DNA of 64,000 nucleotides from Wurfbainia villosa. Its lineage: Eukaryota > Streptophyta > Magnoliopsida > Zingiberales > Zingiberaceae. The first letter of the stretch is position 1. Every line of letters starts with the position of its first letter. The DNA is taken from positions 3,844,001 through 3,908,000 of the forward strand of contig CM046004.1 of assembly GCA_025175895.1 (NCBI GenBank), read 5' to 3'. Positions 46,213-57,780 of this stretch are shown piece after piece. The position numbers and the translations under genes are program-made. The notes beneath the pieces are model-generated. The model made no database searches and had not been told where the DNA came from. It was given only the letters and a program-made list of their open reading frames with translations.

Positions 46213-49200
46213 TGATAACGCCGTCGTCGACTCTGGCCTTGGCTGCGGAGCCGAGGACGTGACGGGGGAGGATGGCGACAAACGGGTGGCAACGGCGGTT
46301 CTTCGATCAGTTAGACTTGAATGCAGTAGGTCTCATGGAGGCGGCGGTGGGCGCAGAGTCGCCTCGGCTGCCGTCTTGCCGAACGAGGAGGTGGAGGTAG
46401 TTGTTGGAAAGTTAGACGCGGAAGCTTCCCATGAGCGGGGGAAGTACATTCGCGCTGGCGAGCGCACGCGCGAGGAATCTAGGCGAGTGAAGATCGCCGG
46501 GAAGGGCAAGTTCTTCGGGCCCTCCGGCGCAGCCTTGGACTGCGAGCTACGCTTCGGAGAGATGGAAGGCTACCGAACCTTCACCAGCGATTACTACGAT
46601 GAGTGCGGTTACGGATGTAAGTGGTACGCCAACGGCGACTACTACGAGGGTGAATGGCAGCGCAACCTCCAGGAGGGCCATGGTCGGTACGTGTGGCGGA
46701 GCGGCAACGAATACGTTGGCGAATGGAGGAATGGTGCGATCGCTGGCCGCGGGGCGCTCATCTGGGCGAACGGTTACCGCTACGACGGCTACTGGGAGAA
46801 CGGCGAGCCTAAAGGGAGCGGCGTGTTCACTTGGCCCGACGGAAGCTTCTACATCGGTAGTTGGAGCAAACCTGAAACAATGAGCACCAACGGCGCCCTC
46901 TGCCCTGCCGTCGTTGCCGGTGGCAAGGAGATCGCCGGGAAAAGAAGCCTATCCTTGCCTTTTGATGAAGCCTTCATGTTTCCAGCGTCAAGGAAGAGAT
47001 CGTCGGCCGATGGAGGAGTAGCAGAGTGTAGGAGCTCCATTGCCGAGAAAGTCTTTCCCAAGATCTGTATCTGGGAGTCCGAGGGAGAAGCGGGGGACAT
47101 CACATGCAACATCGTCGACGCTATCGAGGTCGCAATGTTTTACCAGGATGGTGGTCGTACTCCGATCGGAAGCCTACGACAGCGAAGCATCCCGTGCCCG
47201 TCGGCAAGGAGGGAGGCAAAGAAGCCGGGCCAGACCATATTGAAAGGTCACAAGAACTACGATCTGATGCTGAACCTGCAATTGGGCATCAGGTAGGTGG
47301 CTCGATCTCTTGCAGGATAAGTGATTGTTTTTGCTGATAATTCCTTTGGATGTTTGGTTTCAGATACTCTGTGGGGAAGCCTGGTTCGCTAAGAGAACTG
47401 AGAGCTGGAGATTTTGATCCCAAGGAAAAATTTTGGACGAGGTTTCCTCCTGAGGGATCAAAGAATACTCCTCCTCACCACTCCACTGAGTTCCGGTGGA
47501 AGGATTATTGCCCCATGGTTTTCAGGTACTATTTATTGTACCGGCCAAACAATGTAGTTCACTGAAGCTTTCATGACTGGTAGTTTTGGTTTGCAGACAC
47601 TTGAGGATTTTATTTGATGTGGATCCAGCAGATTATATGCTAGCTATATGTGGGGATGATGCTTTGAGGGAATTGTCTTCCCCTGGTAAAAGTGGGAGTG
47701 TCTTTTACCTGACCCAAGATGATCGATTCATGATTAAGACAGTAAAGAAAGCTGAAGTGAAGGTTAGATATATAGCAAGATGCCATGTTCTTTGAGATTT
47801 TCATTTGGTTATCCATGGCTCAACGTTAAAAAGCAAATGCAAAATTCTAATAGTCTAAATTGTATATGATCTTCGAGTGCCATCATATAACAGTTCAATT
47901 AATGAAAGGATCATGGTTCTCTCTTCTATTTGGCTATTGATATTGCTGCAAGTACTAGGTGCTTGGAAGGAAACATGGACAACTGATGGTCTTTTCTTGT
48001 TTTCTTTTCTTCATCTGTGTTTTTTTTACATATACAATGAAACAATGTAGAGAGCATACGATCACCTTGCCTAGTTCTTTTAGAATTAATGGCTTATGGG
48101 CTTTTCCATTTGCTCAATGAATCTGGTGATATTTAATGCTGTATCTTGTATGCGTCAGAACCCAGTTGAGACAATGACTATGCTACATCCTTATGAGCTG
48201 TAATGGGAAACTACAATGTTTCTATTGTGTGAAGAAGGCACTCCTTGTAATTGCTCATGATATATTTCTTTCTTAATGCCGATCCTAATCAGAATTAGTG
48301 TGGATTTTCAGGTGCTTATTAGGATGCTGTTCAGTTACTACCAACATTTACGTCATTATCAGAACTCACTAGTCACGAAGTTCTATGGAGTGCATTGTGT
48401 GAAGCCAATTGGTGGGCAAAAGGTAAGCCGAAGATTCACATAAAACTCTTGACCATGATGTATGTATTGACAATTTCTGCCAATTAAGAAATAGAAATGA
48501 AAAGCTAATGACATCTACTTCATCTGTCTGCTTATATGTGGTCCAAGCTCAGGTGCGTTTCATTGTGATGGGCAACTTATTCTGTTCAGATTACTATATT
48601 CATAGAAGATTCGACCTGAAAGGTTCTTCATATGGTCGAATGACAGACAAGGCTGATGTTGAGATTGATGAAATGACAATCCTCAAGGATCTTGATCTCT
48701 ACTATGTTTTTCGCTTGCATAGATCTTGGAACCTAGAACTTATTAAGTACATTTTCTCATCTTACAGATTTAATTGCTTTGGTTTTATTTTCTAGTCCGT
48801 TTACCATTTAATAATAACAATATTTGTTTACCTTCAGACAAATCAAGCGGGACTGTGAATTCCTTGAAGCAGAGAGGATCATGGATTATAGTCTCTTGTT
48901 GGGACTTCACTTTCGAGATGATGTTTCGACATCTTTGGCAGGCCAATCACCATGTTTTGCTCCTCCAAGTAAGTTATTGTATATAAAATTTTGTTGGTTT
49001 TATGGAACAATTTAAGGAGCATCTTGTTGCTTGATCAGAACCTTTTTGCCAGAGGTATTCATTTCATGATAGAGGGGATTGGTCTGAAATTTGGCTTTCG
49101 AATTCAACTCCTCAAGATCTGAATCTGACTATGGATGGGCGGTACATCTCCTCGAATCACATGTTTCTTTGTATTTACAAGTTTTCATCTAATAATAATC

Positions 49201-50222
49201 AAAAATCACAATTTGCTTTTTCACTTTACTATGTGGAATACGAGTAATTGTATCTTGTTTCATGACCTAGACCACTCTCTTCATGTGATAAGCGTTCTAT
49301 TGCCAGTAACAATGATGTTCCAAATGCAGTGCCTTCTCATGTTTAATTCATCGACTATTCGACTCCTTCATGGTTTATACTTTCCTAGAAGAGGGCTAGC
49401 TACTATAACCATCCTTCCATAGAATACAATGCAGGTTTAACAACCACGCCATTTTTTAATGCCTCCCATCCTTGAGAAAGCTTCTGGGGAAGTAGTTGCA
49501 AGATTTATATGTGTTAGTTTCATTTTGGGTGATAAGCGATTGTTTTAAGAAGAAACTCTTCTCATTCACGTAGAATGACTACTGATGGTCTATCACTACT
49601 GTGCATTTCAACAACTATCTATCTCCAAGTCGGTTTCAAAGATCCATTTTTTACCATTGGGCATATTTTCTGTTCCCTCCTTGCTTCTTATCTACATTTC
49701 AATTAATAGCAGAAGAAATTTCCACTGGTCATTCTGTCGCCATGTGTGGCTAACATAAGATGGATGCTGTACAATTTGGGCCTGCCGTGTGTTCCCAAGT
49801 TTAAACACAACACATTTCATCTATTTTGCTAAAAGGATTGTATGAAGTTTGATCAAAGTTGATCTTATTACTTTAGAGCTCTAACTTATGGTCACTGATA
49901 GAATCTTTTTATCCTTGTTAGGAAACCTTTGATTCGACTAGGTTTGAACATGCCAGCAAGAGCAGAGCACATATGGAGAAGCAATTCTGAACCATTTCCT
50001 GTTAGTGGATTGGCAGAGCCATCCTCCTGTAGCAAGACGCATGATGTGATTCTGTATTTTGGGATAATAGATATCCTGCAGGGCTACGATGTCACCAAGA
50101 AACTGGAGCATGCCTATAAATCTTTGAAGGTGGATCCCAATTCCATCTCAGCAGTCGATCCAACTCTTTATTCACTGAGATTCCAAGATTTCATCAGGAG
50201 AATCTTTGTGGAGGATGACTAG
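46193..50222 (+). CDS. MORN-repeat phosphatidylinositol-4-phosphate 5-kinase
   Basis: Spliced CDS: 46193-47292, 47364-47525, 47597-47762, 48312-48422, 48553-48746, 48838-48968, 49039-49141, 49922-50222 (2268 nt, 755 aa), GT-AG and in phase. Clear MORN repeats occupy residues about 138-222 (CKWYANGDYYEGEW, RYVWRSGNEYVGEW, LIWANGYRYDGYW, VFTWPDGSFYIGSW). The kinase domain (about 345-755) shows GKSGSVFYLTQDDRFMIKTV with Lys468, RRFDLKGSSYGR, ERIMDYSLLLGLHF with Asp594, and ILYFGIIDILQGYD. It makes PI(4,5)P2 at the plasma membrane and is a type B plant PIP5K. The N-terminal MORN units (residues 64-135) are eroded, and the start is less sure than the rest because of upstream ATGs. Confidence 0.93.
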
Positions 50223-52562
50223 CGCAGAGAAATGCTCGATAACCAAAAGCATTAGTGTACAGGTAACATAACATGATTTATATACGAAAGGTTTAATAAT
50301 CGGAAGGCTTCTCAGTTATTTCCTTATAATTAGTGCAGGTGCTATTTATGATACTGCTCGAATAAAAACCAGTTAAGATGCCACACATGGAGATCAGAAG
50401 TACTTGTGATACTAACAGAGCAGAGTAGGAAAACTGTTCTTCAGCTACACGAATGTTTCTCTTAAAAATCTCATCTTGAGAGTTAAAATCTTGGTCGAAG
50501 ATTGGTATGCTGCTTTAATGAACTTAAAATTGAGACCTTACAAAATCATAGTCTGATTTTAGAAGATTGCTAATTGAAGTCATTTAACTTCAATACCAAC
50601 TCTTCATATATGCAAATATCTGTACGTAGCTTGGATTTGCCAACTTTAGATGGCACACCAAACACAATTCAGTCTGAATGGTTTACAAGCAATTAATTTG
50701 GTTGCACAATGGAGTTTATCCACGGAAGAAGCTTGGTTTTACCATGGGGAGCTTTGGATTCCATTAATTTTCTTCTTTCTATTTTTTGTTTCAGATAAAA
50801 AGGAAAAAGATGCATGGAATAATGATCATTGGACATATTTATGCGGAACCTAATTTCCCTTCTTACATTATCTATTATGGTCTTATCGTTTTTTCCTGTG
50901 TCTGATAGTTTTCTCACAATAAGCTCGTTCGAGACTAGTTGTTACATGCTCATATAAGAAGTGGTAAAGTGGAGGGAGAATTGCATCAAAAGTAGAGAAA
51001 AGTGATCTCAATCTCTTTTGAATTTCATTTCCTCTCTTAACCTCTTTTGGTTTCCATTTGTTTGACTGGCATCAGCGCAGTGTTAACCCTTTCTATGACT
51101 CCATGTTTGCATTTTACAGAGAAAGAACAAATCGCGTTGCGTGTTTTGCAGCTACTTTAACACTGTTCCGTACGTCGGTCGATGGTTTGGAGATGGCAGG
51201 AGGGAAGAGGCGAGATTGCATCGAACAAGGTGCCTTCCTCTTACATTCTCATCTCATTAATTTTAATATTATCTTCGAGGTCAAAGAGTGTCAGCGTCAA
51301 GTGCCTTTTCGTACTTGTTCCAAGTTTCCTTTTTGCACTTTTCTGCTGCTTGCATGAACTGATGTGTCATTGCATTTGCACCCAACCCAAGCCTACTACT
51401 GTTTCGACGCCAATCCCAGCAGAGCTGTACAAGAATGGAAGACCAAAAATGTCGACTGCCAATTTCCATCCATGCTCGTACTTTTACAGCTTATATAGGC
51501 CGTAGAACCATGCTCCTCTGCTGTCTGTTTTCCGGCATGAAAAAGAAAACAAAATTGCATTTCCTGAGATTCTCCCCTTAAATAAGCTTCACATCTTTTT
51601 GTACCTTTTTCAAGCTCAGAGGACTGTTATTTGCAATTGTTCAGTAAGAGTGAAGCTCTATTGGATACAGTGAGTAGGTTTTATAAACTTCAGACAGTAT
51701 TTTGTTGGCAGGATAATACAAACACTAAAAGAGGCCATGGAGTTGCAACAGATAAAGTGCTTTCTCGATCCTAATGATTCTGTTCCCTTCTCTCTCAATC
51801 GATTAACTTGTATATGAATTTATTGAGCATTTGCTATCGATTATAGATTCTAAAGAACGATTGTGTCTTAATGTCGAACTTTCTTTTAATACGATGTCAG
51901 ATATTAAGAGATCAAACTTGTTTATCACAATGCTCCTTCTGCTCGATCTGTTTTTTTTTTTTTTTGACTGGTTACTTTTCGTATGACAGCATTATAATAT
52001 TAAACTTCGAAATGATTTCTCAAAGATACTGAGTATCTAAAGAGTTCAGCTCAGCATGTGCCAATTGGGACCCACTTCTCTAGGTGGATCTCTGCAGATT
52101 CTCCTAGTCGGCATCCCACTGCGATGCAACTTCTGCTTAACGCAGGTGCGTTTGTTAATTAATGCATTGCAAATCTTCTTACGAACTAAGTGAACTTACA
52201 TTCTCAACTGGGCTCACTGATGAGTTGACTTTTCAAAACCAAGGATTGGTTGGATTTTCAATTCCAGGTTTAGAAGATATGTCAAAGATCTTAAGTTGGC
52301 CGTTGACTTGTTCTCGTTCTGCAAGCCTTGGTTTCAGGAGAACAAGAGGAGGGCCGCAGCGGTAGCATCGGCCAACCACGGCCATCGATCCGCAGCTCGA
52401 TGACCAATTCAACAGGCGCGAGCCTATAAAAGGAAGAACACCGCCCACACTTGGCCTCGTCTAACGTCGTCGGCCTTCGTGTTTTCTTCCCATCCTCCTC
52501 CGGCGAACTGCTCGTTAATTGGACCGGCGTCCGATTCAGACTGTATACATCCACCGGTCGAG
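50223..52562. other. Intergenic region
   Basis: The PIP5K 3' UTR and AT-rich spacer. Frames at 51058-51505 show no known protein. A poly-T run is at 51951-51965. From 52370 the sequence becomes GC-rich, forming the promoter and leader of the next gene. Confidence 0.6.
52425..52431 (+). promoter_or_regulatory. TATA box of the cysteine-rich peptide gene
   Basis: TATAAAA in a GC-rich context (GAGCCTATAAAAGGAAG), 132 bp before the ATG, which allows a leader of about 100 nt. Confidence 0.65.
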
Positions 52563-52829
52563 ATGGCGGCATCCGACAAGACCCTCGCCGTCGCGCTCAT
52601 CCTCTACTGCTTGGTCCTGGCGGCGGCTGTGACTGCGACGGCGGAGTCGATAACGGACACGTCGCCGTACGATTTGGTGGACAACTCGTGCTACTGCCAC
52701 TGCATGATCGACCGCTGCATGACGGCGGCCGGCGCCACCAGGGAGGAGTGCGCGCCGTCCTGCGACTCCGGTTGCGTCAAAAGCGGCCGGCCTGGTCGGA
52801 TCGACGCCTATGATTTCTGTGGCTATTAA
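52563..52829 (+). CDS. Small secreted cysteine-rich peptide
   Basis: Single-exon ORF of 88 aa. A signal peptide (LAVALILYCLVLAAAVTATA) is followed by a mature part of about 60 residues with eight Cys at 43, 45, 47, 52, 63, 67, 71 and 86 (CYCHCMIDRC, EECAPSCDSGCV, DFCGY). The ATG at 52563 (cgagATGGC) is chosen over the longer frame from 52479 because the signal peptide begins there. The spacing resembles thionin-like or other defence/signalling peptides, but no family is certain. It would be exported and disulphide-bonded. A good TATA box precedes it. Confidence 0.75.
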   Translation: MAASDKTLAVALILYCLVLAAAVTATAESITDTSPYDLVDNSCYCHCMIDRCMTAAGATREECAPSCDSGCVKSGRPGRIDAYDFCGY

Positions 52830-53104
52830 TCCGCGCGCGAAGCCACATGGATTGCTATTCAATTCTCAACCGTAATGTTCTTTATCGAACATGAATCGAT
52901 TATAATCCTCTTCTTCTAAGTTCGTTGATTATTTCGTTCAAAATATTTTCTTTTTAACCGTGCGAGTGCCCTGGGCCATTGATCACGCTCAGATGTAATG
53001 AATATTTTGGAGATTGATTTTTTGAAACGTGCATAAATTATGTTTTGAATTTATCTAGCTCTCATGTCAGATGATTCTCTTTTACTCTGATCAATCAAGC
53101 TCCT

Positions 53105-53180
53105 GCAATTTATCTACCTCGTAGGGCAAGCGGATAGTGTTGCTAGATTGACGATTTTAATATATAGAAGATGATCTACT
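53105..53180 (+). mobile_element. SINE 3' module fragment
   Basis: 'aatttatctacctcgtaggg' followed by 'gctagattgacgattttaat' matches the 3' module of the SINE copies. The head is absent. Confidence 0.45.
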
Positions 53181-53599
53181 TTTCAAATTAGAATTCGGAT
53201 ATTTAGATTATAAAAAAAAAAAAGATCGCTAATAAATAATTAGTACGTGAAATGCAAGTAAATAGAAGGAAAATTTGAGAAAAAGATGAAAAAGAATCTT
53301 GATATTCAGTCCATCGGAATTCTCCTTGGTCTGGAAGAGGGAAAGAAAATAAACAAAGAAAAACATCTAGAAAACGGCTTTTAATTTTTTTTTTCTACTC
53401 GGGAGGAATATGAAAATAAAAATTTTTAGAAAAAATTTCTATTGTTTATTTTATAAAAAGAGGATGAATTATTTTTTTCAATTTTCTGTTTATTTAATTG
53501 GCGACGAATTTAGGAATCTATTTGCAAATCAATTTTTAATATTTTATTTTCATCGGACGGAAAATAATTTTCTTCCTCCAAACGATGCAATCTGATTTC

Positions 53600-53745
53600 T
53601 TGTAATTCACAATCACGCCTTGCGTGGTGTCCTATGCGAAGTCACCTCGAACAGCCATGGCCCATGAGTGACGGGTCTATGCAAGGTCGCCTTGCGCGGC
53701 TATAGACAGCGGTCCCGCGGGAGGTCACCTCGCGTGGCTGCGAGG
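53600..53745. repeat. GC-rich degenerate palindromic repeat
   Basis: Three units of about 50 bp: 'gcgaagtcacctcgaacagcc', 'gcaaggtcgccttgcgcggc' and 'ggaggtcacctcgcgtggc'. Each has a self-complementary core (CAAGGTCGCCTTG, GAGGTCACCTC) and stands out in AT-rich surroundings. Confidence 0.7.
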
Positions 53746-53989
53746 TCGTTGTTGTATGTTTTTTTTTTTTCCTTTCGTTTTTCTCTTTCTTTGACTTTTC
53801 TTTGAGATCTAAAGACTAGAGTTTTTATATGTCGTGCGATGATTCGTGTGTCGGGCTCATTTTTTCCATCCGATCGAGCGAGAGTGCATAGTAATAAAAA
53901 ATACACAATAGTTTCATCGGCTTCTTCTTTTCCAAAGTGCACACTATAGCTAGCCAATGTATGAATTTGTTGGATCGTCGTCGTTGTCG

Positions 53990-54440
53990 ACGTCGACGAT
54001 CAATCGACCGTCCGACCGAATTACGATCGAATTCCGATCGAATTTCAATCGGAATCGGGCTGAATTGCAACGGCCAACAATACTGTGACCGTTTCCGATA
54101 GGAATCCAATCGGAACCGAAGTCGAGTCGAATTGTGATCAAATTTTGATCGGAAAAGAAATAATTTTGATATCTTGTGCAACGAATCGGTGTATATATAT
54201 ATATATATATTTATCTGCTGGGTGACTTACGTCGTGCAACCCATGTGTGAAAATGGAGATGCACCGTAACTTCCATTGTCCCATCGAAGCTCGGCACTGC
54301 TCGACACTATCGCCCATCGGTCGGATTCCAATCGGATCGTTGCCTAAATCGGCTGCGATTGCGGCTGCCAACGGTCGCGATGCTAGAGGCCACAATTCAA
54401 TCGGATTTCGACTATAATTCGGTTAGAATCCGACCATAGT
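53990..54440. repeat. Array of GATCGGAATTC-like imperfect palindromes
   Basis: Words such as CGATCGAATTCCGATCGAAT, CAATCGGAATCGG and GATTCCAATCGGATCG recur every 10-30 bp. Similar words resume at 56655-56825 on the far side of the solo LTR, so both parts probably belong to one older repeat split by the LTR. Confidence 0.55.
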
Positions 54441-54547
54441 TCGGTCGGCTGGTTGACGACAATGAAGTTGACGATGACCCGACGAGTAGTTCAGGGGTTG
54501 GACTACAATGTTCATCGGAGAACATCGCACGACGGAGTACTGTGCAT

Positions 54548-56262
54548 TGTTGGGGATTTTGTTATGCGCTAGAGGAGGGTGAATAATATTCATTCGATTT
54601 CGTTCGTTGTCATACTTGTCTACAAATGTTAGTGTGCAGTGAAATACAAATACAAATAGAAACAAATAAATAAGACAATCACAACATCAAAGTTTTATGT
54701 GGTTCGGAATTCTAATTTCTACTCTACGACCGAGCTTTAGCAATGCACCACCATTAAAACTTCTCCTTCTCATAATGACACCGTAGTTGAAGAAATCTCT
54801 TACAATAACTTAGAGTTTTACAAGAAACAACCAAACAATAAACAAATGAAATACTGAAACAAAAGGAAAATACTTTTACACAAGTGAAATTTTGATTGAA
54901 TGTTTATTGGTTGCTGTGAAATGACTTTGAAGGTATGAAAAGTAACAACTATTCCCTTCAAGAACTCCAAGAATCGAATGCCAAAATCTCCACCGAAGTC
55001 CACCTTTTTATAAGTTCTCGTTGGGTTGATTTTTCGCATACTAGTCGACATATCTTATCCCCAGTCGACTGGTTACTGTATCATTATCTCACAACGAACT
55101 AATCCACGTCAGATTGTAACCGATTAGTCGACTGTTCATTGCCATCAGTTGACTGTCATAGGCCAGCAGTCGACTATCATAAGCCATCAATCGACTCAGA
55201 AATATTATGTACTATGTCTACTTAAAATCAGTCAACTGTCCAAACCAACAGTCGATTGCTAGTGCCTAGTCGACTTGTCTAAACCACTAGTCATTTGCCC
55301 GAGCACTAGTCAATTTTTTTGAGTCGCAGTCGATCGAGCACCAACTCGGGTCGATCCGACCACTCGACCAATAGACTGGTCCATAACCCTAACCGATTGC
55401 CCAAGTCTTCTGAGCTCCTGAGTGTTGAGCACTTGACCAATTGATTGGTTCAAAGCATTAATCGACTGTCAAACAATCTATCAGATTATTTTAACACATC
55501 AGTCAATTGATAAATCTCAAAACTAAGGTTTAACCCATCAAGTATAATCCTCTCATACTTGACACTTATTCATAACCTAGATGTATGCCTTCAAGTTATT
55601 TCTATCAATCTCGTGACTTTGATTTGAATCTATGACTCCTTACCCTTGCGCTAGTCTTCAATCACTTCCTTCGACTTTGTCATACTATCAGGTCCACCTT
55701 TGCCGGCCAAGAGGTCGCGTCTTTGAGACTTTCATTGTCAAGTCTCCATACTTGGACTTTTGCCATCAATACTACACACTTGGACTTTTCCGTTGTCAAG
55801 TATCCATACTTGGACTTTTGCCGCCAATACTACACACTTGCACTTACACGATCAAGACTACACACTTAGACTTTTTCATTGCCAAGTATTCATACCTAGA
55901 CTTTCCCTTGTCAAGTCTTTAAACTTGGACTTCCCTTGCTAAAAATCTATTTTTGGACTTTCCTTGTTAAATTCCTAAACTTGAACTTCCCTTGCCAAAA
56001 TTCTATTCTTGTACTTCTCGTTGCCAAGTATTTATACTTGGACTTACACTCGAGTCTTAGTCGAGTTTGGTCAACCTTGACATAAGATTGATTGCTCTAA
56101 CAATCTCCTCCTAATAGTCTCCCTCATATGACCTTGGATGTCCCAAATCATTCATTAGTCATACTATCATACATATTATCAAATGTATTGTCAAACATCA
56201 AAACACTACTCAAGTTTCACTTGAGTTTGGTCAATATTGACCTGAGACCGATTGCACCAATA
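54548..56262 (+). mobile_element. Solo LTR of the hairpin-rich copia family with TSD
   Basis: It starts TGTTGG, has CTAGAGGAGGGTGAATAA 21 bp in, and ends GCACCAATA. Flanks are TGCAT (54543-54547) and TACAT (56263-56267), a 5-bp duplication with one mismatch. About fourteen CAGTCGACTG-like words lie at 55040-55520, and an array of about 30-bp CAAGTATCCATACTTG units at 55735-56045. No internal genes adjoin, hence a solo LTR, usually left by LTR-LTR recombination. Confidence 0.75.
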
Positions 56263-57780
56263 TACATTTCCTATTTACTGCGTAATCTCGTGAATCAAAT
56301 GGAGATCGAACGGTTGTACACGTGATCAGACATATGTGTGTACGTCGTGCATGAGTGTGCAACATAAGGCGCACATCAATCGAATGATTGTACACTTAGA
56401 CGGATGTGCGTGCGTCGTGCACGGGCATGCAACATAAGGCGTGCATCAGATCATATAATATATAGCTTTCTAATATCATGCACAGTGATTTCGTGCACAT
56501 TGCATGCACGATGTCTTTTTCATCATCCGATCTATGGAATTGTATAGTAACTTAAAGTGCATGATGTTCTACTTGTGCATCATCGAAGCATTTGTGTCAC
56601 ATGGTTGGCGATGAGTACTGTAGCCCAGCTCTTGAACCCGTCAGGATGATTATCGTTGTTCCTATGATCGAATTCTGATCGGATCATAATTGCGACACTG
56701 GCAATTGCGATCAAGCCGAATTCTAGCCACAATCCAACTAGAGTCGGAGTCCTATCGTTAGTGTCGTGTGACTTTAAATCAAATCACAATTGAATTCCAA
56801 TCAAATTACAGTCGACTTATATTCTAATGCAAAGAAAAGTTGAGATCATTTATTTCTTGAACTTTGATATATAAATTAAGGAGGAATGCTATCTTACGCA
56901 ATTTATCTGTAGTATGTATGAATACCTCGTTTATTTATTGTCCGATAGAATATGCATTATAATTTAATTCTTGAACTCTAGAAAATCGGACGATAGATAA
57001 TAAAGATGCTCATAAATACTACGGATGAATTATATAGAATAATATTTTTATAAATTAAATATGATGACATAAAATAGTGGGTATATATATTTAGAGCTAC
57101 GAGAATACTAAAAAGTATTTGTAAATAGATGATTAAGAAGGTAAGAAGAGCATCACAAAACAATTATACGTGAAGGTTAATATTAATTTGCACAGTATGT
57201 CAATTATGATAAATATATAATTAAGCTCTTTTATGAATAATAGATAATCAATAACTAGTGAAGTAAAAAATAATTGAGAAAAGTTTGTTAGACGTATAAT
57301 ATAATTTGCTACAGTAGATTACCAAAAAAAAAAGTTAATACGAAATATATCTTTTATTTAAATAAATAATATTTATATTTTTTATTAAAAAATATTTACG
57401 AGTGCAGTTTAATACTCTTTTCCATGCATGTTTTCTAAATTCTCTTTTAATTTTAAAAAAAAATTATCCCGTTTTCTTGAGTATAATAGAGAAATATTAT
57501 ATTATATAATTTATCTATGTGTATTTCTGAATATTTTTATTATTTATTATAGTTTAATTTTTAAATTCTAGAAGATAAAATGATGAATAATAAAAATATT
57601 GATGAATTGTGCATAATATTTCTAATAATTAATATTTGAACATATTTCAACCAGTAATATTCTTAGTTAACGGAGTATTAAAAGAAAAATTAAGATTTTT
57701 CTTGGTATTTCAAAGATAATTAATTAACCATGTGCATTAAATTAAACAATTAAGGAATCAATTAGTTCCCTTAATTTAAT
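56263..57780. other. Intergenic region downstream of the WEB-like gene
   Basis: It holds a two-copy tandem repeat (56310-56455), more GATCGAATTC-like words (56655-56825), and then AT-rich spacer to the WEB stop codon. No gene is seen. Confidence 0.6.
56310..56455. repeat. Two-copy tandem repeat, about 70 bp
   Basis: The block 'ttgtacac...cgtcgtgcatgagtgtgcaacataaggcgcacatca' is repeated with changes as 'ttgtacac...cgtcgtgcacgggcatgcaacataaggcgtgcatca'. It is rich in alternating purine-pyrimidine (GTGCATGCAC-type) words. Confidence 0.75.

Larger units (their letters stand above)
52830..54547. other. Intergenic region with palindromic repeats
   Basis: The 3' UTR and AT-rich spacer include a SINE 3' fragment (53105-53180), GC-rich repeats (53600-53745) and an array of GATCGGAATTC-like imperfect palindromes (53990-54440). 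A (TA)n run is at 54190-54210. No gene is seen. Confidence 0.6.

Noticed and set aside
51058..51505. Two overlapping frames of about 100 codons
   Set aside because: No recognisable domain and low coding character; left as intergenic.
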